NCBI GenBank assembly: GCA_041593595.1
Contig: JBFHNV010000069.1
Coordinates: forward strand, 1-25,896
Direction: 5' to 3'
DNA from: JBFHNV01 sp041593595
Lineage (GTDB): Bacteria; Pseudomonadota; Gammaproteobacteria; HK1
Length of the DNA: 25,896 bases
A program made the translations under genes and the position numbers. This document shows positions 8,222 to 15,883 of the stretch, in pieces (position 1 is the stretch's first letter; each line of letters opens with the position of its first letter). The notes below the pieces were generated by a model. The model was given only the letters and a program-made list of their open reading frames with translations. It did no database searches and was not told the origin of the DNA.

Positions 8222-8306
8222 TTCCCTCCCCCCGCCTGCGGGGAGAGCGCGGATGGGTTTCTGACCCCCCTCTCCCCGCGGGGGGGCGAGGGTTGGGGTG
8301 AGGGCC
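8222..8306. repeat. REP-like GC-rich palindromic repeat before tag
   Basis: The segment carries CCCCGCCTGCGGGG-type and CCCTCTCCCCGCGGGG-type hairpins, then GAGGGTTGGGGTGAGGGC. This CCCTCACCCCAACCCTC / GGGAGAGGG pattern is a familiar dispersed intergenic palindrome in many GC-rich proteobacteria. It runs into the translation start region of tag. Confidence 0.6.
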
Positions 8307-8915
8307 ATGAGCAACAAGCCGAGCAGCACACGACAAGCAGCAGCCCTCACCCGCTGCCCATGGCTCAACGAGGACCCCCTCTACATCGCGTACCACGACC
8401 AGGAGTGGGGCGTTCCCGAGCGCGACCCGGTCGCGCTCTTCGAATGCCTGCTCCTGGAAGGCGCCCAGGCGGGGCTCTCCTGGTACACGATCCTGAAGAA
8501 ACGCGAGGCCTACCGTCGCGCCTTCGCCGGCTTCGATCCCGCAACGATGGCACGCTTCGACGCCCGGCGCGTGGAGCGGCTCGCGGCGGACCCGGGGATC
8601 GTGCGCCACCGGGGCAAGATCGAGGCCTTCGTCGGCAACGCGAGGGCGTACCTGGCCATGCGCGATGCGGGCGAGGACTTCACCTCGTTCCTGTGGGATT
8701 TCGTGGGTGGCGAGCCGGTGGTCTACCGCCGGCGGTCACTGTCCCAGGTCCCCGCGCAGTCGAGGGCGTCGCAGGACATGAGCCGGGAGCTGAAGCGACG
8801 AGGCTTCCGGTTCGTGGGGGCGACCACGTGCTACGCCTTCATGCAGGCCACCGGCATGGTGAACGACCACGTGACAGCGTGCTTCAGGCATGCGGAGTGC
8901 CAGCATCCCGGATAG
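8307..8915 (+). CDS. tag: DNA-3-methyladenine glycosylase I
   Basis: Base-excision repair enzyme removing 3-methyladenine from alkylated DNA. The 202-residue protein has the Tag signature RCPWLNEDPLYIAYHDQEWG with zinc-ligand candidates C17 and H30. The second pair lies near the C-terminus in NDHVTACF (His and Cys four apart). LEGAQAGLSWYTILKKREAYR holds the conserved acidic residue (E51) and base-binding aromatics. The ATG at 8307 follows GTGAGG at 5 bp; a GTG at 8298 is also in frame. The start region is built from the REP-like repeat, and GGGTGAGGGC (8296-8305) has a perfect inverted copy at 8343-8352 inside the gene. The function is otherwise unambiguous. Confidence 0.93.
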   Translation: MSNKPSSTRQAAALTRCPWLNEDPLYIAYHDQEWGVPERDPVALFECLLLEGAQAGLSWYTILKKREAYRRAFAGFDPATMARFDARRVERLAADPGIVRHRGKIEAFVGNARAYLAMRDAGEDFTSFLWDFVGGEPVVYRRRSLSQVPAQSRASQDMSRELKRRGFRFVGATTCYAFMQATGMVNDHVTACFRHAECQHPG

Positions 8916-9015
8916 TCCAAGTGAACCGCCCCGGCTCCTCTGGGGCAGTTGCGTTCGAGGCAAACCACCACGGCCCACTCGTCGGATTGATGATCGCAGA
9001 CGGCTTCTGAAAGTC

Positions 9016-9087
9016 TGGACCCAGCAAGCGGCGATGGTCGAACCAGTCCAGCCACGCCTGGCTGGCGAGCTCGACGGCCTGCCGGTT
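9016..9087 (-). pseudogene. Remnant of IS3-family transposase C-terminus
   Basis: Translated on the minus strand this gives NRQAVELASQAWLDWFDHRR followed by LLGP. It matches the well-known IS3-family OrfB C-terminal pattern VELATLEWVDWFNHRRLLEP. The rest of the transposase (the DDE core) and the IPPAEAE continuation are absent; the frame runs on into unrelated sequence after the LLGP. It is therefore a short relic of an insertion event beside tag. Confidence 0.6.
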
Positions 9088-9105
9088 CGGTCCGGGCAAC
9101 TCTCC

Positions 9106-9180
9106 GCATCCGTGTTCGGATAAGGCCGGCCCGTATCGGACCGGCCGCCCCTCCGGATGCCTTTATCCGATCACGAATGC
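9106..9180. repeat. Nested palindrome resembling a REP doublet
   Basis: The outer arms GCATCCGTGTTCGGATAAGG (9106-9125) and the reverse complement of 9160-9180 agree at about 18 of 21 positions. Inside, GGCCGG (9124-9129) pairs with CCGGCC (9141-9146), with CCG/CGG stacked within. The GGATAAGG and CCGGATGC words recall enterobacterial REP sequences, but this is resemblance only. It could also act as a bidirectional terminator. Confidence 0.5.
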
Positions 9181-9508
9181 AATCCTCCGCACGCAACCGT
9201 CGAGCGAGCTTGAATCCTCCCATCATCATGATGCCCAGGAGCAGCAGGAATCGGCGGTACCGATCGAGCATTGGCTTGCGTTGCGCTTCGCGCCACGCAT
9301 TCTCGACCGGAGCATGGGACACGGGCACGTCCACCCCAGCGTGCTATCGCCTCTGGCCGTGTAGAAGCCCCGATTCGCCCACAAGGTCAACCGGGATGCC
9401 CGTCGTGGCCAAGGTGGATCGACGGGCGTGCTCTGCTCCTGTAGTCTCGGATGATTCCTCCATGACGTCTCGAGTGGCGACCATGAAGCCTCTTGTCGAT
9501 TCAAGCCG

Positions 9509-10834
9509 ATGAAGGATCGCATCACCTTTCTCTTGAATCGAATCGGCGAGCGCCTGTGGGTCAAGCCCCTCCTGATGTGCGTGATGTCGATCGCCGCCGT
9601 GTTCGTGGCCAAGATGGCCGACGAGACCCGACTCGGTGCGCGGGTTCCGGAAATCACCGTGGACCTGTTGGAAACGCTGCTGACCATCATGTCCTCGAGC
9701 ATGCTGGTGATCGCAACGTTCGCCGTCGCATCCATGGTGTCGTCCTATGCGTCGGCAAGCAGCACCGCGACGCCACGCTCGTTTCCACTGGTAATCGCAG
9801 ACGACGTGTCACAGAACGCCCTCTCGACGTTCATCGGTGCATTCATATTCAGCATCGTCGCGATCATCGTCTTGAAGAGTGGCTACTTCGACAAAGCCTC
9901 CCGCTTCGCGTTGTTCGTCTTGACCTTGATCGTGTTCGCCACGGTCATCCTGACTTTCGTCAGGTGGGTGGACCGGATTGCGCGACTGGGTCGCCTGGGC
10001 GCAACGATCGACAAGGTGGAGGCGGCAGCAGCCAAGGCATTGCTCAAGCGAAAACGTGCGCCGACGATGGGTTGTGCCTCGATGGACTCGGAGCGGGCGG
10101 ACGGGGAGGCGGTTTTCGGGGAATCCATCGGATACCTGCAGCGCATCGACGTCGCCGGTCTTCAGAAGATCGGCGAGGAGTCGGGGGTGCGAATCAGGGT
10201 GGCTGCCCTCCCCGGCACCTTCGTGGTGCCTGACCGGCCACTCGCGTGCCTTCTCGCTGACGGCGCCGACTCGACCCCCGTCGACAGGGCCCGGCTGCGG
10301 AAGGCCTTCGTTGTCGGTGACGAGCGGACTTTCGATGAGGATCCTCGATTCGGACTCATCGTTCTTTCCGAAATCGCGAGTCGCGCGTTGTCACCGGCGG
10401 TCAACGATCCCGGTACGGCGATCGATGTGATCGGAACCATCGTGCGGCTGTTCGAGATCTGGTGCAGGCCGTTGGAAGCGGACGACATGCCGGCGGTGGA
10501 ATTCGATCGCGTGATCGTGCAGGCAGTATCGATCGACGACATGTTCGACGATGCGTTCACGGCGATCGCCCGCGACGGTGCGGGTGCGGTCGAGGTGGCA
10601 GGGCGCTTGCAGAAGGCGCTGAGGACCCTGGCCGCGATGGGTGATGCAGCGACGCGGCGCGCTGCGAAACGCCATGCTCGTCAGGCACTCGCAAGAGCGG
10701 AGAGCGCCCTCGAGCTTGCCGAAGACGTCGCGATCGTTCGCGCCCTGGCCGACTTCGCCGATTCGGGTGACGGCGCGAGGGAAGAATCGAGCTCCAGAAG
10801 CCAATCAGCTGGAGTGAGCGCCGACGTCCAGTGA
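9509..10834 (+). CDS. DUF2254-family membrane protein
   Basis: Predicted inner-membrane protein of 441 residues, function unknown. Four hydrophobic segments lie near residues 20-37, 55-78, 103-123 and 130-150. A long soluble C-terminal part holds the family hallmark RALSPAVNDPGTAIDVIGTIVRLF, preceded by GTFVVPDRPLA and the RKAFVVGDERTFDEDPRFGL block. No strong Shine-Dalgarno precedes the ATG; the stop of a short upstream frame overlaps it, which I treat as chance. Codon use looks less GC-biased than in the flanking metabolic genes, and the gene sits just after an IS relic, so recent acquisition is possible. It converges with the phosphatase-family gene that follows. Confidence 0.87.
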   Translation: MKDRITFLLNRIGERLWVKPLLMCVMSIAAVFVAKMADETRLGARVPEITVDLLETLLTIMSSSMLVIATFAVASMVSSYASASSTATPRSFPLVIADDVSQNALSTFIGAFIFSIVAIIVLKSGYFDKASRFALFVLTLIVFATVILTFVRWVDRIARLGRLGATIDKVEAAAAKALLKRKRAPTMGCASMDSERADGEAVFGESIGYLQRIDVAGLQKIGEESGVRIRVAALPGTFVVPDRPLACLLADGADSTPVDRARLRKAFVVGDERTFDEDPRFGLIVLSEIASRALSPAVNDPGTAIDVIGTIVRLFEIWCRPLEADDMPAVEFDRVIVQAVSIDDMFDDAFTAIARDGAGAVEVAGRLQKALRTLAAMGDAATRRAAKRHARQALARAESALELAEDVAIVRALADFADSGDGAREESSSRSQSAGVSADVQ

Positions 10835-10859
10835 GTGAAGCGCCGAGCTCGTCCGCGCC

Positions 10860-10884
10860 CGGACGCAAGGCCTTAGGCGTTCCG
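10860..10884. terminator. Possible bidirectional terminator between convergent genes
   Basis: CGGACGC and GGCGTTCCG form an imperfect stem around an AAGGCCTT centre, in the 108-bp gap between two converging genes. There is no T-run, so intrinsic termination is uncertain. Confidence 0.3.
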
Positions 10885-10942
10885 TCTCCCGTCGAAGCCG
10901 CCGCATGCCGGTGTCTCGTTCGTCTCGATGCTGCTCTTGCGG

Positions 10943-12022
10943 TCAGCGTTCGGTGTGGATGGCGTCTTCATCAGCATCGACCTTCTCGATCTTCCGCTGG
11001 GCCAGCTCGCGCTCTTCCTCATCGGCCTTCAAGTCCTCATGGGCCGCTTGCGCAGCGGGGTTGTGCTGCAAGACCGCGTGGATCGGAAAGTGGTCGGAGC
11101 CGATGTCCCCGAGGCGCGCAAGCGAAACCAGCGTGAAGTCCTGCGAGCAGAACACGTGGTCGAGGGGCCAGCGCAGGAGGGGATACTTCGCGTGGAACGT
11201 GCTGTACATTCCGCGACCGATCCGGGGGTCGAGGAGGCCGCTCAGTTTCTGGAAGAGACGCGTGGACGACGACCATGCGACGTCGTTCAGGTCGCCCATG
11301 ACGACTACCGACCGGGTCCGGGCGTCGAGCGTCTTCGCGATGACCAGCAGCTCCGCGTCGCGCTCCGCCGAGGTCGGGTTCTCGGTAGGGCTCGGCGGCG
11401 CGGGATGGATGCAGTGGAGCGACACCCGGTGGCCTGATCGCAGCACCACGTCGGCGTGCATGGAAGGGACATCGTCCTCGACCAGGAACAGGATCTGCGG
11501 GTCGATGAGCTCGAGTCGCGAATACAGGTGCATCCCGTAGAGATTGTCGAGCGGCTGCTTGAGGGTGTACGGGTAGGCGGATTCGAGCTCGTCGAGCCTG
11601 GACTCCCACCACTCGTCGGTCTCCACCGCGAGAACGATGTCGGGGTCGCATTGCCGGATGACGCGCAGGAGCTTGGCGGCTTCACGATTCGGGGTGAGGA
11701 CGTTCGCGACCAGCAGGCCCAGCGTGTCCGCAGGGCTCGGGTGGCCCGCTGCCTTGACCTGTTTCGGATAGATCGGCGTGTAGCGAGCGATGCGGGCGAG
11801 CTGGAAGGCGATGCACAGGGCCAGCACGGCGATCAGCAGCTTGTCCTCGACTTCCCGCCAGCCCGCGATCGCCGGATAGGCGATCAGCACGGCGGTGGTC
11901 AAGACGGTGATCTGTATGCGAGGGAACTCGAAGCCGCGAATCCACCACGCGTCGTGGCGAAAGAGCGGGAGCAGCGTCCAGAGGACGGCAATCATCGCGG
12001 TGAGCGCCGCAAGCCAGTCCAT
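10943..12022 (-). CDS. Membrane-anchored endonuclease/exonuclease/phosphatase-family protein
   Basis: A 359-residue protein with three N-terminal hydrophobic helices (about residues 3-20, 36-54 and 62-80) followed by an EEP (DNase I-like) domain. Motifs in order: LVANVLTPNRE, DIVLAVETDEWW with the metal-binding glutamate, HCIHPAPP with the catalytic histidine, VVMGDLNDVAWS with the Asp-x-Asn pair, PLDHVFCS, and the terminal GSDHFPIHAVL with the Asp-His pair. All catalytic residues are present, so it is probably an active Mg-dependent phosphodiesterase or nuclease facing the periplasm. A charged lysine/glutamate tail of about 35 residues follows. The ATG at 12022 was chosen; a TTG at 12034 is also in frame with a closer GGGAG. 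Substrate unknown. Confidence 0.85.
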   Translation of the reverse strand: MDWLAALTAMIAVLWTLLPLFRHDAWWIRGFEFPRIQITVLTTAVLIAYPAIAGWREVEDKLLIAVLALCIAFQLARIARYTPIYPKQVKAAGHPSPADTLGLLVANVLTPNREAAKLLRVIRQCDPDIVLAVETDEWWESRLDELESAYPYTLKQPLDNLYGMHLYSRLELIDPQILFLVEDDVPSMHADVVLRSGHRVSLHCIHPAPPSPTENPTSAERDAELLVIAKTLDARTRSVVVMGDLNDVAWSSSTRLFQKLSGLLDPRIGRGMYSTFHAKYPLLRWPLDHVFCSQDFTLVSLARLGDIGSDHFPIHAVLQHNPAAQAAHEDLKADEEERELAQRKIEKVDADEDAIHTER

Positions 12023-12116
12023 GGGGCGCTTCAATGCTCCCGGGAGGCGGTCGGCGACCGCTGGTTCATGGGCGCTGCCACTGTCGGGCGCAGGAAAGCC
12101 AGGGGCCGGTCCACGT

Positions 12117-12190
12117 CCGCCAGGTGGCGGTCAGACCGGCACGTGCCGAAGGGGTATGGCGACGAAGCTGCGCGAGCGATCCAATCTCAT
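12117..12190 (-). other. Possible 19-codon ORF followed by a perfect hairpin
   Basis: On the minus strand an ATG with AAAGGGAC just upstream opens a frame of 19 codons (MRLDRSRSFVAIPLRHVPV) ending in TGA at 12133-12131. A perfect palindrome CCGCCA-CC-TGGCGG (12117-12130) begins at the very next base. It lies about 95 bp before the phosphatase gene on the same strand, so it could be a leader peptide with attenuator or chance. There is no other gene in the 12035-12261 gap. Confidence 0.25.
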
Positions 12191-12261
12191 GTCCCTTTGG
12201 CGCTGAGTCGGCAGCTGGCTGGATTCGAGGGGCGTTGAGGTGCGCCCGCGGCCGCGCGTCG

Positions 12262-13065
12262 TCAGCGAAGCGCCGTGTCCAGGTTGCGTGCCGCGTCCAG
12301 CCCCACCATGGCATCCGCCCCCGACAGCTCCAGCAGCCGCGCCGAGTCCACGTCCGCCCCGCGCAGCACCAGTCCGTGCACGCGAGCACCGGTCAGATCT
12401 GCGCCGGCGAGCTTGGCCATGGTGAAGTCCGCGTCCCCCAGGTCCGCGCCGCGAAGCGACGCGAACTCGGCGTCGATGCGCCCGGCCTTGGTGCCGCGAA
12501 AGCTCGCGCCGTCGGCAGTGGCCGAGCGCAGCACCGTGCGCATGAGCCCCATGGACTGATTGCGCATGTCGGCGGCCATGTCCGCGCCGTCGAAGCGCGC
12601 GCCCGAGACGTCGGCATCGGTGAGGTTGGCGACGATGCGCGCCCCGCCGAGGTCGGCCCGCACCAGCCGGGAGCGCTGCATCTGGGTCGAGAACAGGCTC
12701 GCACCGGTGAGATCGGCGCCCTCCAGATCCGCCTCGATGAGCCAGCCCAGGTCCAGGCGCGCGCCGCGCAGATTGGCGCCGCGCAGGTTCGTGCGGTTCA
12801 TCCGCGCCGAGCGCAGATCGGCGCCCTGGAAGTCCACGCCGCTCAGGTCCAGCCCGGACAGGCGTGCCCCCGTGAGATCCGGCGCCTGGCCCGACGGCGC
12901 TGCCGCGATGCGGGCCACCACCTCGTCCCGGCTCATCTCCGCCTGGGTCATCTCCGGCGAGCCCATGTCCACGTGGTCCATGAGCGACTGGCCGTGGACG
13001 GCCAGGGGCAGCCAGGCGGCGAGCAGGACCACGCACCAGCGGGTATGCGATGACACAGCTCGCAC
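12262..13065 (-). CDS. Exported pentapeptide-repeat protein
   Basis: The 267-residue protein starts with a Sec signal peptide (MRAVSSHTRWCVVLLAAWLP, then LAVHG) with likely cleavage before QSLMD. From about residue 60 it is composed of pentapeptide repeats of the A(D/N)LxG type, such as LTGARLSGLDLSGVDFQGAD, continuing nearly to the end and predicted to form a right-handed quadrilateral beta-helix. The GTG at 13065 was chosen because AGAGG lies 9 bases upstream and it begins the signal peptide; earlier in-frame codons are not protein-like. Periplasmic location is inferred. Members of this family have diverse or unknown roles. It is divergent from the ABC operon, sharing a 225-bp intergenic region. 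Confidence 0.85.
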   Translation of the reverse strand: MRAVSSHTRWCVVLLAAWLPLAVHGQSLMDHVDMGSPEMTQAEMSRDEVVARIAAAPSGQAPDLTGARLSGLDLSGVDFQGADLRSARMNRTNLRGANLRGARLDLGWLIEADLEGADLTGASLFSTQMQRSRLVRADLGGARIVANLTDADVSGARFDGADMAADMRNQSMGLMRTVLRSATADGASFRGTKAGRIDAEFASLRGADLGDADFTMAKLAGADLTGARVHGLVLRGADVDSARLLELSGADAMVGLDAARNLDTALR

Positions 13066-13147
13066 GATCGACACCTCTCGGCGGAACCACGTCCCCTGGG
13101 CCAAGTCTCGACCCCGGCGACGCGGGGCGCAAGGCGCGTGTCGGGGC

Positions 13148-13160
13148 CCCACCTGGTGGG
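13148..13160. promoter_or_regulatory. Operator-like palindrome in the divergent region upstream of the ABC operon
   Basis: CCCACC-T-GGTGGG is a perfect 6-1-6 palindrome directly next to GGGGCCCC (13143-13150), 130 bp before the first operon gene. A -10-like TACAGT follows at about 13184. No convincing -35 was found, so an activator-dependent promoter would fit. Confidence 0.35.
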
Positions 13161-13290
13161 AAGCGGTACGATCGGGTTTCCTCTACAGTCCCTGGTCGGT
13201 GGCGTGGCCTCCCGTCCCGGAGCGCGTCCGGCGCTGCGGCTCCGGGCATGCGCGACGGCACCCGGCACCCCCGGCCCTCCGGAGCCTTGC

Positions 13291-14328
13291 ATGCCCGCGA
13301 CCCGTGTCCCGAATTCATCCTCCCCGTGGCGTCCCTTGCGCCGTGTCGCCGGCGACGCGTTGCTGGCCGCCTGCGCGGGCCTGGCCCCTTTCGCCACCCA
13401 CGCCGGAACGCCGGTTCGCGTGGCCGTGCTCGAGTTCGGCACCGTGCACTGGGAGCTGGACGTCATCCGCGAGCACGGACTGGCACGCACCAGCGGCCTC
13501 GATCTGGAGGTGACCTCGCTGGCCTCGACGCGGGCCACGACGGTGGCCCTGCAGGGACGCGCGGTGGACGTCATCGTGAGCGACTGGATCTGGGTGTCGC
13601 GCCAGCGGGCCGAGGGCAGACCCTTCGCCTTCGTGCCGTACTCGCTGGCGGTGGGCGGCATCATGGTGCGTCCCGACGCCGGCATCGCGACCTTCGACGA
13701 CCTGGCGGGACACAAGGTGGGCGTCGCCGGCGGGCCCGTGGACAAGAGCTGGCTGCTCATGCGCGCGTACTCGCGGGAGCGTTCCGGCGCCGACCTCGCC
13801 GACCGGGTCGAGCCCGTCTTCGGTGCGCCGCCGCTGCTCAACAAGCTGATGCTGCGCGGCGAGCTGCCCGCGGTGCTGAACTTCTGGCACTACAACGCGC
13901 GCCTGAAGGCCGCCGGGATGAAGCAGCTCATCGGCGTTGCCGACGTGCTGCCCGCGCTGGGCGTCGCCGCGCCGGTGCCGCTGCTCGGCTGGGTCTTCTC
14001 CGAGCCCTGGGCCAGCGAGAACCGCGAGGCCCTCGTGCGCTTCCTCGACGCCTCCTACGCCGCGAAGCACCGGCTGCTCGCCTCCGATGCGGAGTGGACA
14101 CGGCTGCGGCCGATGCTGGGAAGCGACGACGACGCCACCGCCGATGCCATGCGCGATGCCTATCGTGAGGGCATCCCCGACGGCTTCGGTGACGCCGAGC
14201 GCGCCGCCGCCGCCCGGACCTTCGCGATCCTCGCCCGGGAAGGGGGCCGCGAGCTGGTGGGGGAGAGCCGCGAGCTCAGTCCCGGCACGTTCTGGCCCCA
14301 CTACCAGGTGCCGTCATGGCCACGCTAG
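13291..14328 (+). CDS. ABC transporter substrate-binding protein, NitT/TauT/SsuA-like
   Basis: Periplasmic binding protein of 345 residues, type II fold. The signal peptide (about residues 1-38) has an arginine-containing n-region and ends THAG. Conserved landmarks of the sulfonate/nitrate/pyrimidine-binding family follow: VRVAVLEFGTVHWELDVIREHGL, LQGRAVDVIVSDWIWVSRQRAEG, and the DDLAGHKVGVAGGPVDKSW hinge region. It should deliver a small solute to the permease next door. The ATG at 13291 is preceded by GGAG at 7 bp; longer frames upstream lack a signal sequence. It overlaps the permease gene by 13 bp. The true ligand is not taurine or nitrate by default: the operon is devoted to PQQ-alcohol dehydrogenase functions, so a cofactor precursor or metal-chelate is possible. 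Confidence 0.87.
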   Translation: MPATRVPNSSSPWRPLRRVAGDALLAACAGLAPFATHAGTPVRVAVLEFGTVHWELDVIREHGLARTSGLDLEVTSLASTRATTVALQGRAVDVIVSDWIWVSRQRAEGRPFAFVPYSLAVGGIMVRPDAGIATFDDLAGHKVGVAGGPVDKSWLLMRAYSRERSGADLADRVEPVFGAPPLLNKLMLRGELPAVLNFWHYNARLKAAGMKQLIGVADVLPALGVAAPVPLLGWVFSEPWASENREALVRFLDASYAAKHRLLASDAEWTRLRPMLGSDDDATADAMRDAYREGIPDGFGDAERAAAARTFAILAREGGRELVGESRELSPGTFWPHYQVPSWPR

Positions 14329-15077
14329 CGAACGCACCGGAGCAGCCCTGGCTGCGCGGGATGTCTCTCGCGGGCTTCGTCGTCGTGTGGCACGCGGCGG
14401 CCTGGCTCGCGAACGATGCCCTGCTGCCGACGCCGGTGGCGGTGCTGGAAACCCTCTGGCGGCACACCGTCACGGGGGAGCTGCCCTTCCACCTGGCGGT
14501 GACGCTGGCCCGCGTGGCCGCGAGCTTCGTGCTGGCCATGCTGATCGGCACCGCCATCGGCATCGCCATGGGCCGCTCCCAGCGCGTGGACGGCGCCCTG
14601 GACGGGGTGCTGGTGCTTGCGCTCAACATCCCCGCCCTGGTCACCATCATCCTGTGCTACGTGTGGTTCGGTCTGACCGAGGCGGCCGCGGTGACCGCCG
14701 TGGCGGTGAACAAGATCCCGACCGTGGTGGTGACGGTGCGCGAGGGCGCGCGGGCGGTGGACCGCCAGCTCATGCAGGTGGCCGAGGTGTACCGGGTCGG
14801 CTGGCGTCGCACGCTGACCCGGGTCTACCTGCCCCAGCTCTACCCCTACCTGATGGCCGCGGCGCGTGGCGGTCTCGCCCTCATCTGGAAGATCGTGCTG
14901 GTGGTGGAGCTGCTGGGGCGCAGCAGCGGCGTCGGCTTCCAGCTCGGCACGTACTTCAATTTCTTCGACATCCAGAGCATCCTCGCGTACACCCTCGCCT
15001 TCGCCGGTGTGGTGCTGGTGCTGGAGTGGCTGGTGCTGCGGCCCATCGAACGCCGGCTGACGGGCTGGCGCGCATGA
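14316..15077 (+). CDS. ABC transporter permease, SsuC/TauC-like
   Basis: Inner-membrane permease of 253 residues with about six hydrophobic segments (near 16-32, 66-87, 98-117, 125-140, 190-205 and 222-240). The cytoplasmic coupling loop reads MQVAEVYRVGWRRTLTRVYLPQLYPYLMAA, the EAA-type motif that docks on the ATPase, and places it in the binding-protein-dependent BPD_transp_1 family near SsuC, TauC and NrtB. It overlaps the binding-protein gene by 13 bp and its TGA overlaps the ATPase ATG as ATGA, so translation is coupled. It presumably works as a dimer with the ATPase at 15074. Confidence 0.9.
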   Translation: MATLANAPEQPWLRGMSLAGFVVVWHAAAWLANDALLPTPVAVLETLWRHTVTGELPFHLAVTLARVAASFVLAMLIGTAIGIAMGRSQRVDGALDGVLVLALNIPALVTIILCYVWFGLTEAAAVTAVAVNKIPTVVVTVREGARAVDRQLMQVAEVYRVGWRRTLTRVYLPQLYPYLMAAARGGLALIWKIVLVVELLGRSSGVGFQLGTYFNFFDIQSILAYTLAFAGVVLVLEWLVLRPIERRLTGWRA

Positions 15078-15883
15078 GCGCGCTGGCGGTGCACGTGCGC
15101 CGCAAGCACTACCGCCAGGGCGACACGCTGGCGCTGCAGGACGTGCGGTTCCGGGTCGATGCCGGCCAGTTCGTGGCCCTGGTGGGGCCCTCCGGTGCGG
15201 GCAAGACCTCGCTGCTCAACATCGTGGCCGGGCTGGACCGGGACTTCACCGGGGAGGTGACGGTGGATGGCGCCGCGACCCCCATGGGGGTCGTGTTCCA
15301 GAGCCCGCGCCTGATGCCCTGGCTGTCGGTGCTGGACAACATCCGCCTGGTGCTGCCCGAGTCCGCCGGCGATGATCCCCAGGCCGTCCGCGCGCTGCTG
15401 CGCGAGCTGGAGCTGGAGGGGTTCGAGAATGCCTTTCCGGGCCGGCTCTCAGGAGGCATGCAGCGCCGGGTGGGGCTCGCCCGGGCCTTTGCCGTGCACC
15501 CGCGGCTGCTGCTCATGGACGAGCCTTTCGTGTCCCTGGACGCGCCGCTGGCCCGGCGGCTGCGCGAGCTGCTGCTGTCGCTGTGGTCGCGCCTCGAGCC
15601 CACGGTGCTCTACGTGACCCACGATCTGACGGAGGCCCTCACGCTGGCGGACCGGGTGCTGTTCCTGTCGCCCCGGCCGGGGCACATCGTGCTCGACGAG
15701 ACGGTGCCCTTGCCGCGCCCGCGCGACCCGGGCGGGGCGCGCGTCGCTGCCCTGCACGCGGATCTGCTCGCGCGTCACCCGGAGCTGCTCTCGGGTCGTG
15801 CCGGGGGCGAGGCGGGTCGGCCCGCCGCGACCGGGACGCACACCGGCGCGGGCGACCCGGCTCGCGAGGCGCCCGCGGCATGA
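15074..15883 (+). CDS. ABC transporter ATP-binding protein, SsuB/TauB-like
   Basis: Cytoplasmic ATPase of 269 residues energising the permease encoded just upstream. All motifs are intact: Walker A GPSGAGKTS, Q-loop VVFQSPRLMPWLSVLDN, signature LSGGMQRRVGLARAF, Walker B LLLMDEPF, D-loop SLD and H-loop YVTHD. The MPWLSVLDN block after the Q-loop is typical of nitrate/sulfonate/taurine ATPases. The last 30 residues are a low-complexity Ala/Gly/Arg tail. The start ATG overlaps the permease stop (ATGA) and its own TGA overlaps the ATG of the next ATPase in the same way, so the two transporter systems are joined without any spacer. Confidence 0.92.
   Translation: MSALAVHVRRKHYRQGDTLALQDVRFRVDAGQFVALVGPSGAGKTSLLNIVAGLDRDFTGEVTVDGAATPMGVVFQSPRLMPWLSVLDNIRLVLPESAGDDPQAVRALLRELELEGFENAFPGRLSGGMQRRVGLARAFAVHPRLLLMDEPFVSLDAPLARRLRELLLSLWSRLEPTVLYVTHDLTEALTLADRVLFLSPRPGHIVLDETVPLPRPRDPGGARVAALHADLLARHPELLSGRAGGEAGRPAATGTHTGAGDPAREAPAA

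Larger units (their letters stand above)
8916..9508. other. 593-bp gap with IS remnant and nested palindromes
   Basis: No intact gene is convincing. The stretch holds a decayed IS3-type transposase fragment (minus strand, 9016-9087) and a 75-bp nested palindrome (9106-9180), both listed separately. The remaining 9181-9508 shows open frames on both strands but none with a ribosome site and a protein-like sequence. One minus-strand stretch (9194-9271) would encode a hydrophobic peptide but lacks a ribosome site. Confidence 0.6.

Noticed and set aside
9194..9271. Minus-strand hydrophobic peptide MLDRYRRFLLLLGIMMMGG
   Set aside because: Looks like a membrane helix but has no ribosome site, and the frame continues into the palindrome region and non-coding sequence.
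9177..9512. 111-codon plus-strand frame whose stop overlaps the DUF2254 start
   Set aside because: No ribosome site and a Ser/Arg-rich, non-protein-like sequence; the overlap is likely chance.
9226..9735. 169-codon minus-strand frame over the DUF2254 N-terminus
   Set aside because: Antisense to a well supported membrane protein and without recognisable features.
12240..13060. Regularly spaced short repeats suggestive of a CRISPR or tandem array
   Set aside because: The periodicity comes from the coding of pentapeptide repeats; spacers and exact repeats are absent. No CRISPR array was found elsewhere.
13291..15883. Taurine or alkanesulfonate utilisation operon
   Set aside because: No TauD or SsuD oxygenase is present; the genes continue directly into a PQQ-associated ABC system.
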